From NCBI GenBank assembly GCA_018670825.1, contig JABHIW010000154.1, positions 1 to 55,096 on the forward strand: a stretch of 55,096 nt of DNA, given 5' to 3'. How positions within the stretch are numbered: position 1 is the stretch's first letter; every line of letters starts with the position of its first letter. A program made the translations under genes and the position numbers. Origin of the DNA: Candidatus Scalindua sp. GTDB lineage: Bacteria; Planctomycetota; Brocadiia; Brocadiales; Scalinduaceae. Below the pieces are notes generated by a model that did no database searches, was not told the origin of the DNA, and saw nothing but the letters and a program-made list of their open reading frames with translations. Shown here in pieces: positions 26,972-36,094 of this stretch.

Positions 26972-28794
26972 AATTGTTTTTCCAGATGCATTATAACTTT
27001 TTCCGCGGTATCCAGTATTGACTCCATCTGCTCCCTGGACAATTGGCCAGATGAAAATCTACCGTAATCGCAGGACTCAAGGCACTGTCTCAGCTCCTTT
27101 ATTACATCATTTGATACACCACGCTTTTCCAGTATATCGTAAATATTGTCTGATGTTACAGCAGCCGATGTTACGTTTAACTTGTCCGCGATATGTTCAA
27201 GGATAGACCTGGTCAGTGTCACATAAAACTCGGACGGATTATCCAGTTGTAATAGCTCTCTTGCGTTTGAAAGATGCTTCTGTGCATGGGCCATCGCACG
27301 TTTCTTCCTCGCGTAACCCACATCAGTATGCAGAAGTTCCCTTTGCCTCTGCACATAAATACATGCAACCACAATAAGTATCGGTATGATAAAAATAATA
27401 GAGAGTAAGAACGGTCTCTTATATAAAGCAATCCCCCGATTCTTAAATGAGTATAAATCCGTCATCAGGGGCAGTATATCTTTGGTCAATATTTTAACCT
27501 GGCCCTTCGTCATTCCAGCACCTTCAATAGACAAGCGTATTGGAGTTTCAATGTCAGAGTGTTCTATCTCAAGAGGGATCGGATCGTGAATAAGCGTTTT
27601 ATATTTCTCAAGCTCAGGGTCAAAGTAACTGAATGATATTCCGGGTATAACGCTAATATCTTCACTCTGCGGTTCAATAACCTTGTTGAAAAGTTTTTCT
27701 CCCTTTATGCCGTCCCCTCTGTCTGTTATTGTCACCTTAGTCTCAGAATTGTAAGCTTTAAAGTCATTCATGCCTTCGGGAGCGAGTATCGGCTCACCTA
27801 TGGTCTGAATATTTCCCTCTCCCCGAATGTTTATCGTTAATGTTATCGGATCTCCAATTTTTACTTTTGTTGGTTTTGCAAGAACATCCATTGTATACTT
27901 CCCCACCGCACCGGAAAATGCTTCAGGCTTATCAACAACTGGCAGGGGTTTTATTATCAACTTTACCGGTTCCGTGCTCCTTTCCACTGGATACCTCCGC
28001 CCACCTCCACCCATAAATTCATCAAACAGGGAGCCTCTCGACCTTTTTTGCCTGATAATGACATTACATTTGAATTTTGCGGGAGGTATCTCTATTTTAC
28101 CGGAAACCAGAGGAAAAAGTGCCGTACGAAGTTCTATTACATTATAAAGTATTCCGTCACGCACCTCTTCATAGCGTCTCTCATCACCAAGCTTTTCCGC
28201 GAGAAAGCTTTTCGTTGAAGCGGCAACATAATCAAGGTCATCTATTGGTAATCTTTTCTGGAAATACAGCTTAAAGGATTGTATAACTTCTTCATAAATA
28301 TACGCTTCTGCCTTGTCAGTTGTAAGCTCAACAAATACCATCTTGTTGATATCTACTCTCCTCCCACTTGTATCATTTTCTTCGTCTATAACGCCTTCAA
28401 ATGGTGTTCTTTTTACTACCTCAATTTTGATTGAATTTGATGTATATTTTTTGCCTTTATATTCTAACGTTGCCGGACCTATCTCAAAGTTGCCTTTTTC
28501 TCTCGGGCTGAAGCCATACATAAAACCTCGAAAAACCTTGACAACATTGTTTATTATCGTTGTTTGAGTTGACACACTTGGCCCATACAGCAAGGAAAAA
28601 CTTTCAGATACGGATAACGTTGGTATCTCCGTATCAAAAGCCCCCTCTACACCAACCGTAAGACGTATATGGCTACCTATTTCAACCCTGTTTTTGTCTA
28701 CGCTAACTACAACCGCTATCTCTTTCGCGTAAGCAGTCGAAATAACATTAAGCATGAATATAAAAATTATTATTGAAAAAACTTTTTTTATCAT
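26968..28794 (-). CDS. batD: BatD: oxygen-tolerance protein with Ig-like repeats
   Basis: 608 residues: signal peptide (1-23), several Ig-like beta modules (KNRVEIGSHIRLTVGVEG; GIKPKPTKVKIGD-type segment near 305: PTKVKIGDPITLTINIRGEG), a transmembrane helix around 465-485 (LLSIIFIIPILIVVACIYV), then a cytosolic helical tail (about 490-608) with TLTRSILEHIADKL. Length and layout match BatD (Pfam BatD). It overlaps batE by four bases and starts three bases after batC's stop. The periplasmic part probably contacts BatA and BatB. Confidence 0.92.
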   Translation of the reverse strand: MIKKVFSIIIFIFMLNVISTAYAKEIAVVVSVDKNRVEIGSHIRLTVGVEGAFDTEIPTLSVSESFSLLYGPSVSTQTTIINNVVKVFRGFMYGFSPREKGNFEIGPATLEYKGKKYTSNSIKIEVVKRTPFEGVIDEENDTSGRRVDINKMVFVELTTDKAEAYIYEEVIQSFKLYFQKRLPIDDLDYVAASTKSFLAEKLGDERRYEEVRDGILYNVIELRTALFPLVSGKIEIPPAKFKCNVIIRQKRSRGSLFDEFMGGGGRRYPVERSTEPVKLIIKPLPVVDKPEAFSGAVGKYTMDVLAKPTKVKIGDPITLTINIRGEGNIQTIGEPILAPEGMNDFKAYNSETKVTITDRGDGIKGEKLFNKVIEPQSEDISVIPGISFSYFDPELEKYKTLIHDPIPLEIEHSDIETPIRLSIEGAGMTKGQVKILTKDILPLMTDLYSFKNRGIALYKRPFLLSIIFIIPILIVVACIYVQRQRELLHTDVGYARKKRAMAHAQKHLSNARELLQLDNPSEFYVTLTRSILEHIADKLNVTSAAVTSDNIYDILEKRGVSNDVIKELRQCLESCDYGRFSSGQLSREQMESILDTAEKVIMHLEKQL

Positions 28795-28797
28795 ATT

Positions 28798-29673
28798 TTA
28801 CCAGTTCTTCTCTGTCTCGTATTGTGCAGATTCGTTCTCTTTTTCCTGCATCTCCCGAGCGGACTCCTCCGATTGCCTCAACGCGTCAAGGATTCTTTCC
28901 GCTTCTTCCTTTGTCATATCCTTTTTCTCTTGAGGCTGAGAAGGGGATTCTTGTTTTTCCTCTTCAGGGGGTTGCTCTTTTTGTTGTCCGTTCTGACTAC
29001 CTTTATCTTCCTTTTTCTCGTCCTTTTTTTTCTGCTCCTGGTCCTTCTTCTGTTCCTGCTCCTTAGGATCTTTCTCTTCGGGAGGTTGGTCCCCCTGCTT
29101 TTGTTCTTCCTGTTTGTCTTCTTCTTCCTGTTCCTGTTCCTGTTCCTGTTCCTGTTCCTGTTTTTCTTGCTCTTCCTGTTCCTGCTGCTCCTGTTTCATC
29201 TCTTCCATTTTTTTCTGCACGAATTCGTAATTATACTTCGCATCTTCTCTAAGCCCTTTTATTTCATCACCCTTTTTATCAGTGTTCTTCTCAGTCAACT
29301 CGATGGCCTTCTTATAAAAGTCCAATGCTTCGTTGAGCTTACCCTGTTTGAAGAGAGTATTACCCATATTATAATTGGCTTTTGTCTTTAAAGAAATATC
29401 CTTTGAACCCAAAGCGCTTTTATAAGCTTTTTCAGCCTCAGGAAGCTTACCTCCTTGATAGTGAGTGGTTGCAATATTAAAATCCAAGGAATCCGACTTC
29501 GGCAAATGTAACTGCGCGTCCGCAAACTTACTTATTGCTTCGTCATAAGCCTGTTCATTATAAAGCTGGACCCCCTCTTCGTTTATATCTGAAGCAGGGT
29601 CTATCCAACCGATCAGCATTGTACAGGCTAATGGTATTATAATAATCCTTAATGTTGTACTAAGTTTAATCAT
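28798..29673 (-). CDS. batC: BatC: TPR protein with Gln/Glu/Lys-rich tail
   Basis: 291 residues: N-terminal hydrophobic signal (about 8-24), TPR helices (about 30-135: YNEQAYDEAISKFADAQ, MGNTLFKQGKLNEALDFY), then a highly charged low-complexity region (about 155-265) of repeated QE, EEK and KKDEKK runs. The QE run is encoded by six tandem ttcctg units at about 29124-29160, a likely site of length variation. Probably an extracytoplasmic adaptor between the VWA proteins and BatD. Confidence 0.9.
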   Translation of the reverse strand: MIKLSTTLRIIIIPLACTMLIGWIDPASDINEEGVQLYNEQAYDEAISKFADAQLHLPKSDSLDFNIATTHYQGGKLPEAEKAYKSALGSKDISLKTKANYNMGNTLFKQGKLNEALDFYKKAIELTEKNTDKKGDEIKGLREDAKYNYEFVQKKMEEMKQEQQEQEEQEKQEQEQEQEQEQEEEDKQEEQKQGDQPPEEKDPKEQEQKKDQEQKKKDEKKEDKGSQNGQQKEQPPEEEKQESPSQPQEKKDMTKEEAERILDALRQSEESAREMQEKENESAQYETEKNW

Positions 29674-29694
29674 ATTAATTTAAGAAATATTTTC

Positions 29695-30729
29695 CTACTC
29701 CTCAACTCCTCTGTCAAGTGAAGTCTTACGCTTGCTGGCCCGTTCACCGATTAATGATTCCAACATAATAAGAATAAGCGCTATAAACAGTGGAATCTGG
29801 AATCGATTCTCATATAATTTTATCTTTCTTCCGCCTAACTGTTTCTCTTCCATATTACCGATTATATTTGTATAAATATTAGCCAGTCCCCATTGTGTTC
29901 CGTACGCGGGAGTATACGCACCTCCCGTTTCAAGTGCTATCTTATTGAGAAGTACTTCGTCAAGACGTGTTTTGACAACCTGTCCTTCCCTGTCTTTTAG
30001 TAACGTCTCATTACCTTTACCATCTTTCAGTCTAATATATGCACCCTCTTTCTTTCCGACTCCAACCGTATAGACAACTATACCCTGCTCCTTCGCAGCC
30101 TTTGCCATTTCCATAGCATTTCCCTGATGGTCTTCTCCATCAGTAATAAGCACGATAGCCTTATGCTTTTTCAGTTTACTGCTAAACGCTGACATGCTCT
30201 TTTTTATCGCCTCACCGAATGATGTACCACCGACAGGGATGAGATTTGTATTAATATCATCCAGAAAGAGATTGAACGCTCCGTAATCTAGAGTCAGAGG
30301 ACACTGAAGAAACGCGGTCCCTGCGAATGCAACTAAACCGACCCTGTCACCATCAATAACATTTATCAGATCACTTATCTCTCTTTTGGCCGCTTGCAAT
30401 CTATTTGGCTTAATGTCATCTGCCAGCATACTGCGAGATGTATCAACGGCAACAACAAGATCAATCCCCCTTCTCTCCACATCTTCCCAATGGTATCCCC
30501 ATTTTGGCTGCACAAGAGAGAAGATAATGAAGAGCAGTGCAGCAATAACAAAGACAGCCTTGATCTTTTGCTTTCTTTTGCTTACCGATGCGACAATGCT
30601 ATCCATCAATTCTGCCTGGACAAATTTCTTTATCGCATTTTGCCTGTTTTTAAAAAACACAATATAAGCCACTGCCATTAAAACAACTATTGGCAGCAGA
30701 TAGAGATAGTTAATGTTTTCGTATTTCAT
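29695..30729 (-). CDS. batB: BatB: membrane VWA-domain protein
   Basis: 344 residues. Transmembrane helices lie at about 8-26, 56-73 and 310-328, around a von Willebrand A domain (about 88-300). The MIDAS metal site is intact: D96-T-S98-R-S100, with Thr and Asp partners in GGTSFGEAI and LITDGEDHQG. Arrangement TM-TM-VWA-TM is typical of BatA/BatB. Follows batA by 69 bases on the same strand. Confidence 0.92.
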   Translation of the reverse strand: MKYENINYLYLLPIVVLMAVAYIVFFKNRQNAIKKFVQAELMDSIVASVSKRKQKIKAVFVIAALLFIIFSLVQPKWGYHWEDVERRGIDLVVAVDTSRSMLADDIKPNRLQAAKREISDLINVIDGDRVGLVAFAGTAFLQCPLTLDYGAFNLFLDDINTNLIPVGGTSFGEAIKKSMSAFSSKLKKHKAIVLITDGEDHQGNAMEMAKAAKEQGIVVYTVGVGKKEGAYIRLKDGKGNETLLKDREGQVVKTRLDEVLLNKIALETGGAYTPAYGTQWGLANIYTNIIGNMEEKQLGGRKIKLYENRFQIPLFIALILIMLESLIGERASKRKTSLDRGVEE

Positions 30730-30798
30730 ACTTTTATTAAATGGGACGCAGATTTTCGCTGATAGATACGGATAAAAAAATAATCGTAATTTTATTTA

Positions 30799-31800
30799 TC
30801 ACGGGATCCTCCTGAATCTAGTATTTGCAAGTACAACTTCAAGAAGAAATATTCCTAATGCGGGAATTAGCAGATAAGTAAAAAGTTCACTATACTCTGT
30901 GTATTTTGCCTCCTCCATTTTGGTCTTCTCCAGGCTATCAATTTGTTTATAAACTTCTTTCAGAGAAGCAGTATCCGTTGCCCTGAAATACTTACCACCG
31001 GTAATCTTTGCAATTTCTGTCAAAGCCTCTTCATCGATATCAATCTGTATTGACCTGTACGTCTTCAATCCAAACAGGTTCTTGGTAGGATAAGGCGCAA
31101 GCCCCTTCGTACCAGCCCCGACCGTATATATCTTCATACCAAAAGTTTTTGACAGTTCCGCAGCAGTTAACGGATCTATCCCGCCAGCATTATTACGACC
31201 GTCAGTCAGAAGAATTACTACTTTACTTTTCGCTTTGGAAGATTTAAGTCTGTTTACACATACGCCTATGGCAGATCCAATTGCAGTACCGTCCTCAACC
31301 ATTCCGATCTCTACTTTTTCAAGAAACTGTAGTAATACATCATAATCAAGCGTAAGAGGACATTGAGTATAAGCCTGGCCGGCAAAAACCACCATCCCTA
31401 TTCGATCGTTTTCACGCCACTCTATAAAGTCTTTTACCACTTCTTTGGCAACGTAAAGACGGTTTCTTCTTTTGTTTTTTAAATTAAAATCTTCTGCAAG
31501 CATGCTACCTGAAACGTCCAGCGCCAGAATTATGTCGATACCCTCTGTGGTGACCTTTGAATGGGCCTTTCCCGATTGCGGCCTTGCAAGGGCGATCACC
31601 AGTAAAATGATTGCCAACACCCTCAATCCTATCAGAATGTGTCTGTATTTAACGGAGCGTCCCTGTTCTATCCTTTTAAGATAATTGAGAGAGGAAAACC
31701 TCAACATCCCACTATCTTTTCTGAAAATGTAATTAGCAAGTATTAGCGGAACCAGGATAATGATTAAGCAAAGTACTAATGGATCTTTTAATATAAACAT
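30799..31800 (-). CDS. batA: BatA: membrane VWA-domain protein
   Basis: 333 residues. Transmembrane helices at about 7-24, 55-72 and 308-326 bracket the VWA domain (about 88-290). MIDAS residues D95-V-S97-G-S99, the GTAIGSAIG loop and LLTDGRNNAGG are all present, so Mg2+-dependent ligand binding is expected. Paralogous to BatB directly downstream; the two are thought to form a complex. Confidence 0.92.
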   Translation of the reverse strand: MFILKDPLVLCLIIILVPLILANYIFRKDSGMLRFSSLNYLKRIEQGRSVKYRHILIGLRVLAIILLVIALARPQSGKAHSKVTTEGIDIILALDVSGSMLAEDFNLKNKRRNRLYVAKEVVKDFIEWRENDRIGMVVFAGQAYTQCPLTLDYDVLLQFLEKVEIGMVEDGTAIGSAIGVCVNRLKSSKAKSKVVILLTDGRNNAGGIDPLTAAELSKTFGMKIYTVGAGTKGLAPYPTKNLFGLKTYRSIQIDIDEEALTEIAKITGGKYFRATDTASLKEVYKQIDSLEKTKMEEAKYTEYSELFTYLLIPALGIFLLEVVLANTRFRRIP

Positions 31801-31815
31801 GTTTTATCTATATAA

Positions 31816-31916
31816 GTAGGGTGGGCATAGCCCACCAATTAAGAATTAGTAAAACCAATATGGGGTGGGCTATGTCCACCCTACAACTAGATTCCCGCTC
31901 AACAGACTGCGGGAAT
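31816..31916. repeat. Two adjacent palindromic repeats
   Basis: First unit: 21-base arms 31816-31836 and 31864-31884 (gtagggtgggcatagccc...), 20 of 21 complementary. Second: attcccgc (31891-31898) and gcgggaat (31909-31916), preceded by actag and followed by gacag. The second unit is nearly the same as one at 50509-50541. They lie between batA and the upstream gene of the operon. Confidence 0.85.
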
Positions 31917-31981
31917 GACAGAATTCTTCACTTGAAAGAAAAGAAAGGCGAAAAAATCGTCCCTCATCCCTCGCTTCCTTC

Positions 31982-32977
31982 TTAATCAACATGAGTCTGA
32001 GCTACCGCCTCTTCCCGGATAACCTCTCTGGTCTCATCAACCAGTCTTTTTGCAGAGTTAAATGAATTTTCTATTTCCCTGCCATCGGGACCATACGCGG
32101 CAAACTTAACCATGTCGCAATGTTCCAGGAAATTCCCAACGAGCTCTTTATGGTCTCCCGTTAATCTATCGGTAACCATCATCTCTGCCAGGAACTCTTC
32201 TGTTGTTCTTTCAGGAGCCATCAGATTAAACCTGTTCTCAATATAGTGTCTGACTATATTTGATAAGCAATAATAATATTCCTTTATCTGGCCTTTAGAA
32301 ATCAGGCCCATAGCACTTAATCGTTCAAGATCATTATAGGCAATCTGATGGGCGGAGAGAGGTTCCGGAATAGCCTCAATCTCTCCGTGTTTTCTGCGAT
32401 ATATAAAATGTAAAACAACCGCTACCAGTAGTAAAACTCCAAAAACTATTGCAATAATGATGTATAGTTTAAAATATCTTTTGTCCAATGACACTGGAGG
32501 TTTTATACCCCTGACATCACTGGCATTCTCATCCAATGTAGTCACAACCTCAATAAAGATTTCCGGTGTCTTAGCCACCTCTTCCTCAGATTTAAGCTTC
32601 TCTTTGTATTTAATATCAAACGCGGGAATTATATATGAACCGGTTTTATATGTTTCCAGAACATACCTAAATTCCCTTATAATTCTGCCTTTCTCCTTCT
32701 CAGTATCTGAAACAGCAAAATCCTTTACCGCAAGTCCACCTACTTTATCTTTAGTCTCAGGAAAGAAAACCTCTATATTTTCAGGGAACCCTACCGTTAT
32801 CTTATAATTTATTTTATCTCCAATTGTGGCCCTGGCCTTATCAACATTGGCATTTACGGTAACTGTGTTATCAGCGCTCTCTTCTTTCAATACATCTTGC
32901 GCCAGACACGTTTCTTCTGCATACGCGAAGACGATGAATATGAAAATAAATATTGAGTATCTAATGATATTATTCAT
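31982..32977 (-). CDS. Bat-operon membrane protein (DUF4381/BatD-like)
   Basis: About 331 residues from the ATG at 32977, which begins a clear signal peptide (IIRYSIFIFIFIVFAYAEE); a longer frame to 33133 would translate a palindromic repeat. Residues about 25-165 form an Ig-like module (ATIGDKINYKITVGFPENIEV), one transmembrane helix follows at about 172-195, and the cytosolic C terminus (about 210-331) contains LSNIVRHYIENRFNLMAPERTTEEFLAE, typical of DUF4381/BatD-tail segments. Located between the DUF58 gene and batA, exactly where a DUF4381 gene is usual. Confidence 0.82.
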   Translation of the reverse strand: MNNIIRYSIFIFIFIVFAYAEETCLAQDVLKEESADNTVTVNANVDKARATIGDKINYKITVGFPENIEVFFPETKDKVGGLAVKDFAVSDTEKEKGRIIREFRYVLETYKTGSYIIPAFDIKYKEKLKSEEEVAKTPEIFIEVVTTLDENASDVRGIKPPVSLDKRYFKLYIIIAIVFGVLLLVAVVLHFIYRRKHGEIEAIPEPLSAHQIAYNDLERLSAMGLISKGQIKEYYYCLSNIVRHYIENRFNLMAPERTTEEFLAEMMVTDRLTGDHKELVGNFLEHCDMVKFAAYGPDGREIENSFNSAKRLVDETREVIREEAVAQTHVD

Positions 32978-33319
32978 GCAATAAAACCGGTTTAGGGGTT
33001 CGGAACGGGAGTATTCCCAATTTGTTGTAGATAATAAAGGTGGAATCCTGCCTACCAATAGCAATGTCATTCTGAAAGAGGAACGACTGAAGAATCTCTT
33101 TCCAGAGAAGTCTCTAACCACATGAAACATCATTGGCTTACCAACAAGAGATTCTTCGCTTCACTCAGAATGACAAGGATGTATCTTCTGGTGATACTAG
33201 AGGTTAAAATGAAAATCCCTACACTATGCTTTTATACCCATAAAGTAAATTTAATGTTCCCAAAAGAATCTATAAAATAATGTATCCAAAGTATTTTGTA
33301 TATGTATAACAAGCCGAAG
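32978..33319. repeat. Intergenic inverted repeat (33066-33174) in the Bat operon
   Basis: Within this 342-base gap, gtcattctga...agaatctc (33066-33098) pairs with gagattcttcgc...cagaatgac (33148-33174), a roughly 110-base hairpin element common in environmental bacteria. The rest is A+T-rich without a gene. Confidence 0.75.
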
Positions 33320-34201
33320 TCAGAATTGAAGTCTCTTTTCCCTCGCCCTGAAAAATTTCATAATTGGTTCTACATACGGACTGTCAGTCCTTACGTCAAC
33401 CAGATCAACACCCATGCCTCTCAATAATTTTTCCCTGTCCTCCATATTTTTTTTATTAAACCGGTTAAATCTTTCCATCATTTTCCTGTCTGATGTATCA
33501 ATAAGCGTTATTTCACCCGTCTCAGCGTCCTCTAACTCAACAAAACCAACATTTGGTATCTCCAGTTCCCGAGGGTCTGTTATGGAAATTGCAACCATAT
33601 CGTGACGCTTGTTTGCGATACGTAAAGCGCGCTCATAGCCCTCAGTTATAAAGTCAGAAACCAGGAAACAGATAGTCTTACGTTTGGTAACTTTCAAAAG
33701 GTACTCAAGGGCGATTGATATGTCTGTACCCTTATTTTCCGGTTTGTAGTAAAGGACCTCTCTGATCACGCGAAGTACATGTGTCTTTCCCTTCTTTGGA
33801 GGAATAAATTTCTCAACCTTATCCGTAAAGAGAATAAGCCCAACTTTGTCATTGTTCCTTACCGCAGAGAAAGCGAGTACCGCACAAATCTCAGTTGCTA
33901 TCTCATTCTTAAACTGTTTTTCACTCCCAAACTCTCCTGAAAAACTGAGATCAACCAGAAACATAATGGTTAATTCCCTCTCTTCCGTATACCTCTTTAT
34001 GTATGGATAGCCTAAACGTGCCGTAACATTCCAGTCAATTGTACGGATATCATCTCCTGCCTGATATTCCCTCACCTCGTCAAACTCCATACCACGACCT
34101 TTGAAGACGCTAACGTACTCACCGGCCAATACGTCGTTTACAAGACGACTTGAGCGTATCTGTATCTGTTTTACCTTTTTTAGTATTTCCTTAGGGATCA
34201 T
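33320..34201 (-). CDS. DUF58 (VWA-like) protein, first gene of the Bat operon
   Basis: 293 residues, cytosolic. The DUF58 signature spans 36-62 (GRGMEFDEVREYQAGDDIR then TIDWNVTAR). A VWA-like fold follows with D84-L-S86-F-S88 as MIDAS-type residues. DUF58 proteins normally partner a MoxR AAA+ ATPase encoded just upstream; here 332 bases of non-coding DNA and a divergent promoter occupy that place, so the ATPase must be elsewhere. The start has weak ribosome-binding context but is the conserved family start. Confidence 0.93.
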   Translation of the reverse strand: MIPKEILKKVKQIQIRSSRLVNDVLAGEYVSVFKGRGMEFDEVREYQAGDDIRTIDWNVTARLGYPYIKRYTEERELTIMFLVDLSFSGEFGSEKQFKNEIATEICAVLAFSAVRNNDKVGLILFTDKVEKFIPPKKGKTHVLRVIREVLYYKPENKGTDISIALEYLLKVTKRKTICFLVSDFITEGYERALRIANKRHDMVAISITDPRELEIPNVGFVELEDAETGEITLIDTSDRKMMERFNRFNKKNMEDREKLLRGMGVDLVDVRTDSPYVEPIMKFFRAREKRLQF

Positions 34202-34411
34202 GATTAAAATAATTTAGATTTTTTACAATACAAGGTGGATTAACACCTGCAGGAAAGCAGGATAAGTTAGAAAACCCTCAAATTTCAATAATATACTATA
34301 ATGGAAAAAAATGAAATTTCAAGTTAATGTATTCAAGTAGTTTATACTATTTCTCTGATATAAGAATACTCCTCCTCTGACTTCATACTTTATCAAAAAA
34401 TATTAAATTTT

Positions 34412-34441
34412 TTGACATTCATTTGCTCTTTATAGTATAAT
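34412..34441 (+). promoter_or_regulatory. Sigma-70-type promoter for the hdr-flx operon
   Basis: Perfect consensus hexamers TTGACA (34412-34417) and TATAAT (34436-34441) with an 18-base spacer, facing hdrC. Transcription would begin near 34448, leaving a leader of about 85 bases that contains the attenuator-like hairpin at 34484-34512. Confidence 0.82.
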
Positions 34442-34480
34442 CGTTTTTCTTTTATTTGTATTATGCAGTTTTTATGACGC

Positions 34481-34512
34481 TTCAGATCCTGAATAAATAA
34501 GGATCTTTTTTT
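34481..34512 (+). terminator. Attenuator-like hairpin in the hdrC leader
   Basis: agatcc (34484-34489) pairs with ggatct (34501-34506) and is followed by a T run to 34512, the form of an intrinsic terminator placed between promoter and hdrC. An overlapping smaller dyad, ttcag/ctgaa (34481-34485 and 34489-34493), is mutually exclusive with it and could serve as anti-terminator. The stem is short, so efficiency may be low. Confidence 0.5.
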
Positions 34513-34533
34513 ATAAATTTGTTTTAACTATAA

Positions 34534-35100
34534 ATGAAGATTAAAATTACAACAAAAGAGTTAACGTCTGATTTCGCAAAGGAAGTTAAAGAGAGAAGCG
34601 GAATAGATGTTAAGAAATGTTATCAATGTGGTAAGTGTACGGCAGGTTGTCCTGTAGCGTATGAGATGGATTATATGCCAAATCAAATAATCAGATTTGT
34701 GCAGATTGGCGCCAGAAAACAGGCCTTAACTTCAAGGACCATATGGTTATGTGCTTCCTGTATTACGTGTACGACAAGGTGTCCTAAAGAGGTAAAGATA
34801 GCGGAGTTAATGGACGTTTTAAGAGAAATGGCGCTTGAAGAAGGTGTAGCCAACCCAATGGAAAAGGATATTACCACTTTTCACGAAGCATTTCTTAACT
34901 CTGTCAAGAAACACGGCCGAATCTCTGAGTGCGGAATGATAATGGAGTACAAAAGAAAGAGGCCTAAGGCTGCTTTAAAGTCTGCTTTGCAAGATTTGTC
35001 TGATGGTTCGCACTTGATGCTTAAAGGAAAATTATCACTGGCACCACACAGTATTAAAGGCAAGGACAGCATAAAACGAATTTTCGAAAAACTTGGATAG
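34534..35100 (+). CDS. hdrC: HdrC-like heterodisulfide reductase subunit C
   Basis: 188 residues, cytosolic. Two [4Fe-4S] motifs: Cys29, 32, 35, 39 (CYQCGKCTAGCP) and Cys73, 76, 79, 83 (CASCITCTTRCP), followed by a helical segment, as in HdrC. In characterised systems HdrC wires electrons from the HdrA flavin to the HdrB active site. It is first in a seven-gene cluster whose other members complete HdrABC and an Flx-type NADH module. No Shine-Dalgarno is obvious. Tail residues after ~125 are less conserved-looking. Confidence 0.93.
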   Translation: MKIKITTKELTSDFAKEVKERSGIDVKKCYQCGKCTAGCPVAYEMDYMPNQIIRFVQIGARKQALTSRTIWLCASCITCTTRCPKEVKIAELMDVLREMALEEGVANPMEKDITTFHEAFLNSVKKHGRISECGMIMEYKRKRPKAALKSALQDLSDGSHLMLKGKLSLAPHSIKGKDSIKRIFEKLG

Positions 35101-35109
35101 TATTAAACA

Positions 35110-36012
35110 ATGTCAGAAGAAACTAAAAAAACAAAGATAGGTTATTATCCGGGCTGTGCAATCACAAAGTGTTCAACTTCTGAAGAGTACGGCACCTCGG
35201 TTTTGGGCGTCTCCCGTGTTATAGGCCCTGAACTGGTAGAGATCGATGATTGGAATTGCTGTGGCGCATCTTCAGGTCATGCGACTAACCATAAGCTGTC
35301 TACTGCCCTGTCAGTCAGGAATATCAGCCTGGCAGAGAAAGACGGTTATGATGAAGTCCTTGCCCCATGCCCCATGTGTTCTCAAAGACTGATTGTTTCT
35401 CAAGACGATGTTGAAAAAGATGAAAAACTGAGAGAAGAAGTAGAAGACGCTATAGAAATGCCAATCAGCAACAATGTAAAGGTTTCAAACTATCTCGAAA
35501 TTGTCAAGAACTACAGCATGGATGAGATTGCAGAGAAACAGAAGAAAAAACCTGAGGGCCTGAAGGTTGCCAGTTATTACGGGTGTCTTCTGGTACGACC
35601 CCCTAAGATACTTAAATTTGACGACCCTGAAGACCCCAAGACTATGGACGAGATTGTAACGGCAATAGGAGCTGAAGCTGTAGATTGGGAATTTAAAACA
35701 AGCTGCTGTGGCGGCGGGTTTACACTCAGCAGAACAGATGTAGTAGTTAAATTAACTAATGATATTCTGGAAGGCGCTGCTGATGCAGGTGCAAATGCCA
35801 TAGCTGTAGCCTGCCCCATGTGCCACGCAAATCTGGATATGAAGCAGAATAATATAGAGAAGGAGACTGGTCGCAGATTCAATATCCCTATCGTGTATAT
35901 CTCAGAGCTTATTGGTCTAGCTCTTGGCCTGAATCCAAAAGACCTCGGAATGGATAAACACTTTATAGATACTGGTTCTGTCATTAACGCATTTTCAAAT
36001 ATAGAAAAATAA
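35110..36012 (+). CDS. hdrB: HdrB-like heterodisulfide reductase subunit B
   Basis: 300 residues with both complete CCG cysteine motifs: Cys16/21, Cys50-51, Cys87/90, and Cys159, Cys199-200, Cys235/238. In HdrB these bind the two non-cubane [4Fe-4S] clusters that reduce the disulfide substrate. Because bacteria like this are not expected to use CoM-S-S-CoB, the true acceptor is unknown (an uncharacterised disulfide such as in the HdrABC-Flx system). Nine bases after hdrC. Confidence 0.94.
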   Translation: MSEETKKTKIGYYPGCAITKCSTSEEYGTSVLGVSRVIGPELVEIDDWNCCGASSGHATNHKLSTALSVRNISLAEKDGYDEVLAPCPMCSQRLIVSQDDVEKDEKLREEVEDAIEMPISNNVKVSNYLEIVKNYSMDEIAEKQKKKPEGLKVASYYGCLLVRPPKILKFDDPEDPKTMDEIVTAIGAEAVDWEFKTSCCGGGFTLSRTDVVVKLTNDILEGAADAGANAIAVACPMCHANLDMKQNNIEKETGRRFNIPIVYISELIGLALGLNPKDLGMDKHFIDTGSVINAFSNIEK

Positions 36013-36063
36013 AACTCCTTTTTCCCCTCTTTTCTATCGAAAAGGGTAAAAAGAGAAGTTTTT
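36011..36063 (+). terminator. Hairpin with T-tract between hdrB and hdrA
   Basis: An imperfect A/C-rich arm (36011-36034) pairs with a right arm (36040-36060) and is followed by five Ts. It has intrinsic-terminator shape but sits inside the operon, so it may set hdrCB versus hdrA-flx stoichiometry or protect processed mRNA ends. Confidence 0.55.
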
Positions 36064-36094
36064 AATAAAGAGATTATAAAAGGAGCATGAATAA

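Noticed and set aside
28822-29391. Plus-strand 189-codon Leu/Phe-rich frame
   Set aside because: Antisense of the Glu/Gln/Lys-rich tail of batC; the hydrophobic composition is a by-product.
32978-33133. N-terminal extension of the DUF4381-like protein
   Set aside because: It translates part of the inverted repeat at 33066-33174 and precedes a perfect signal peptide.
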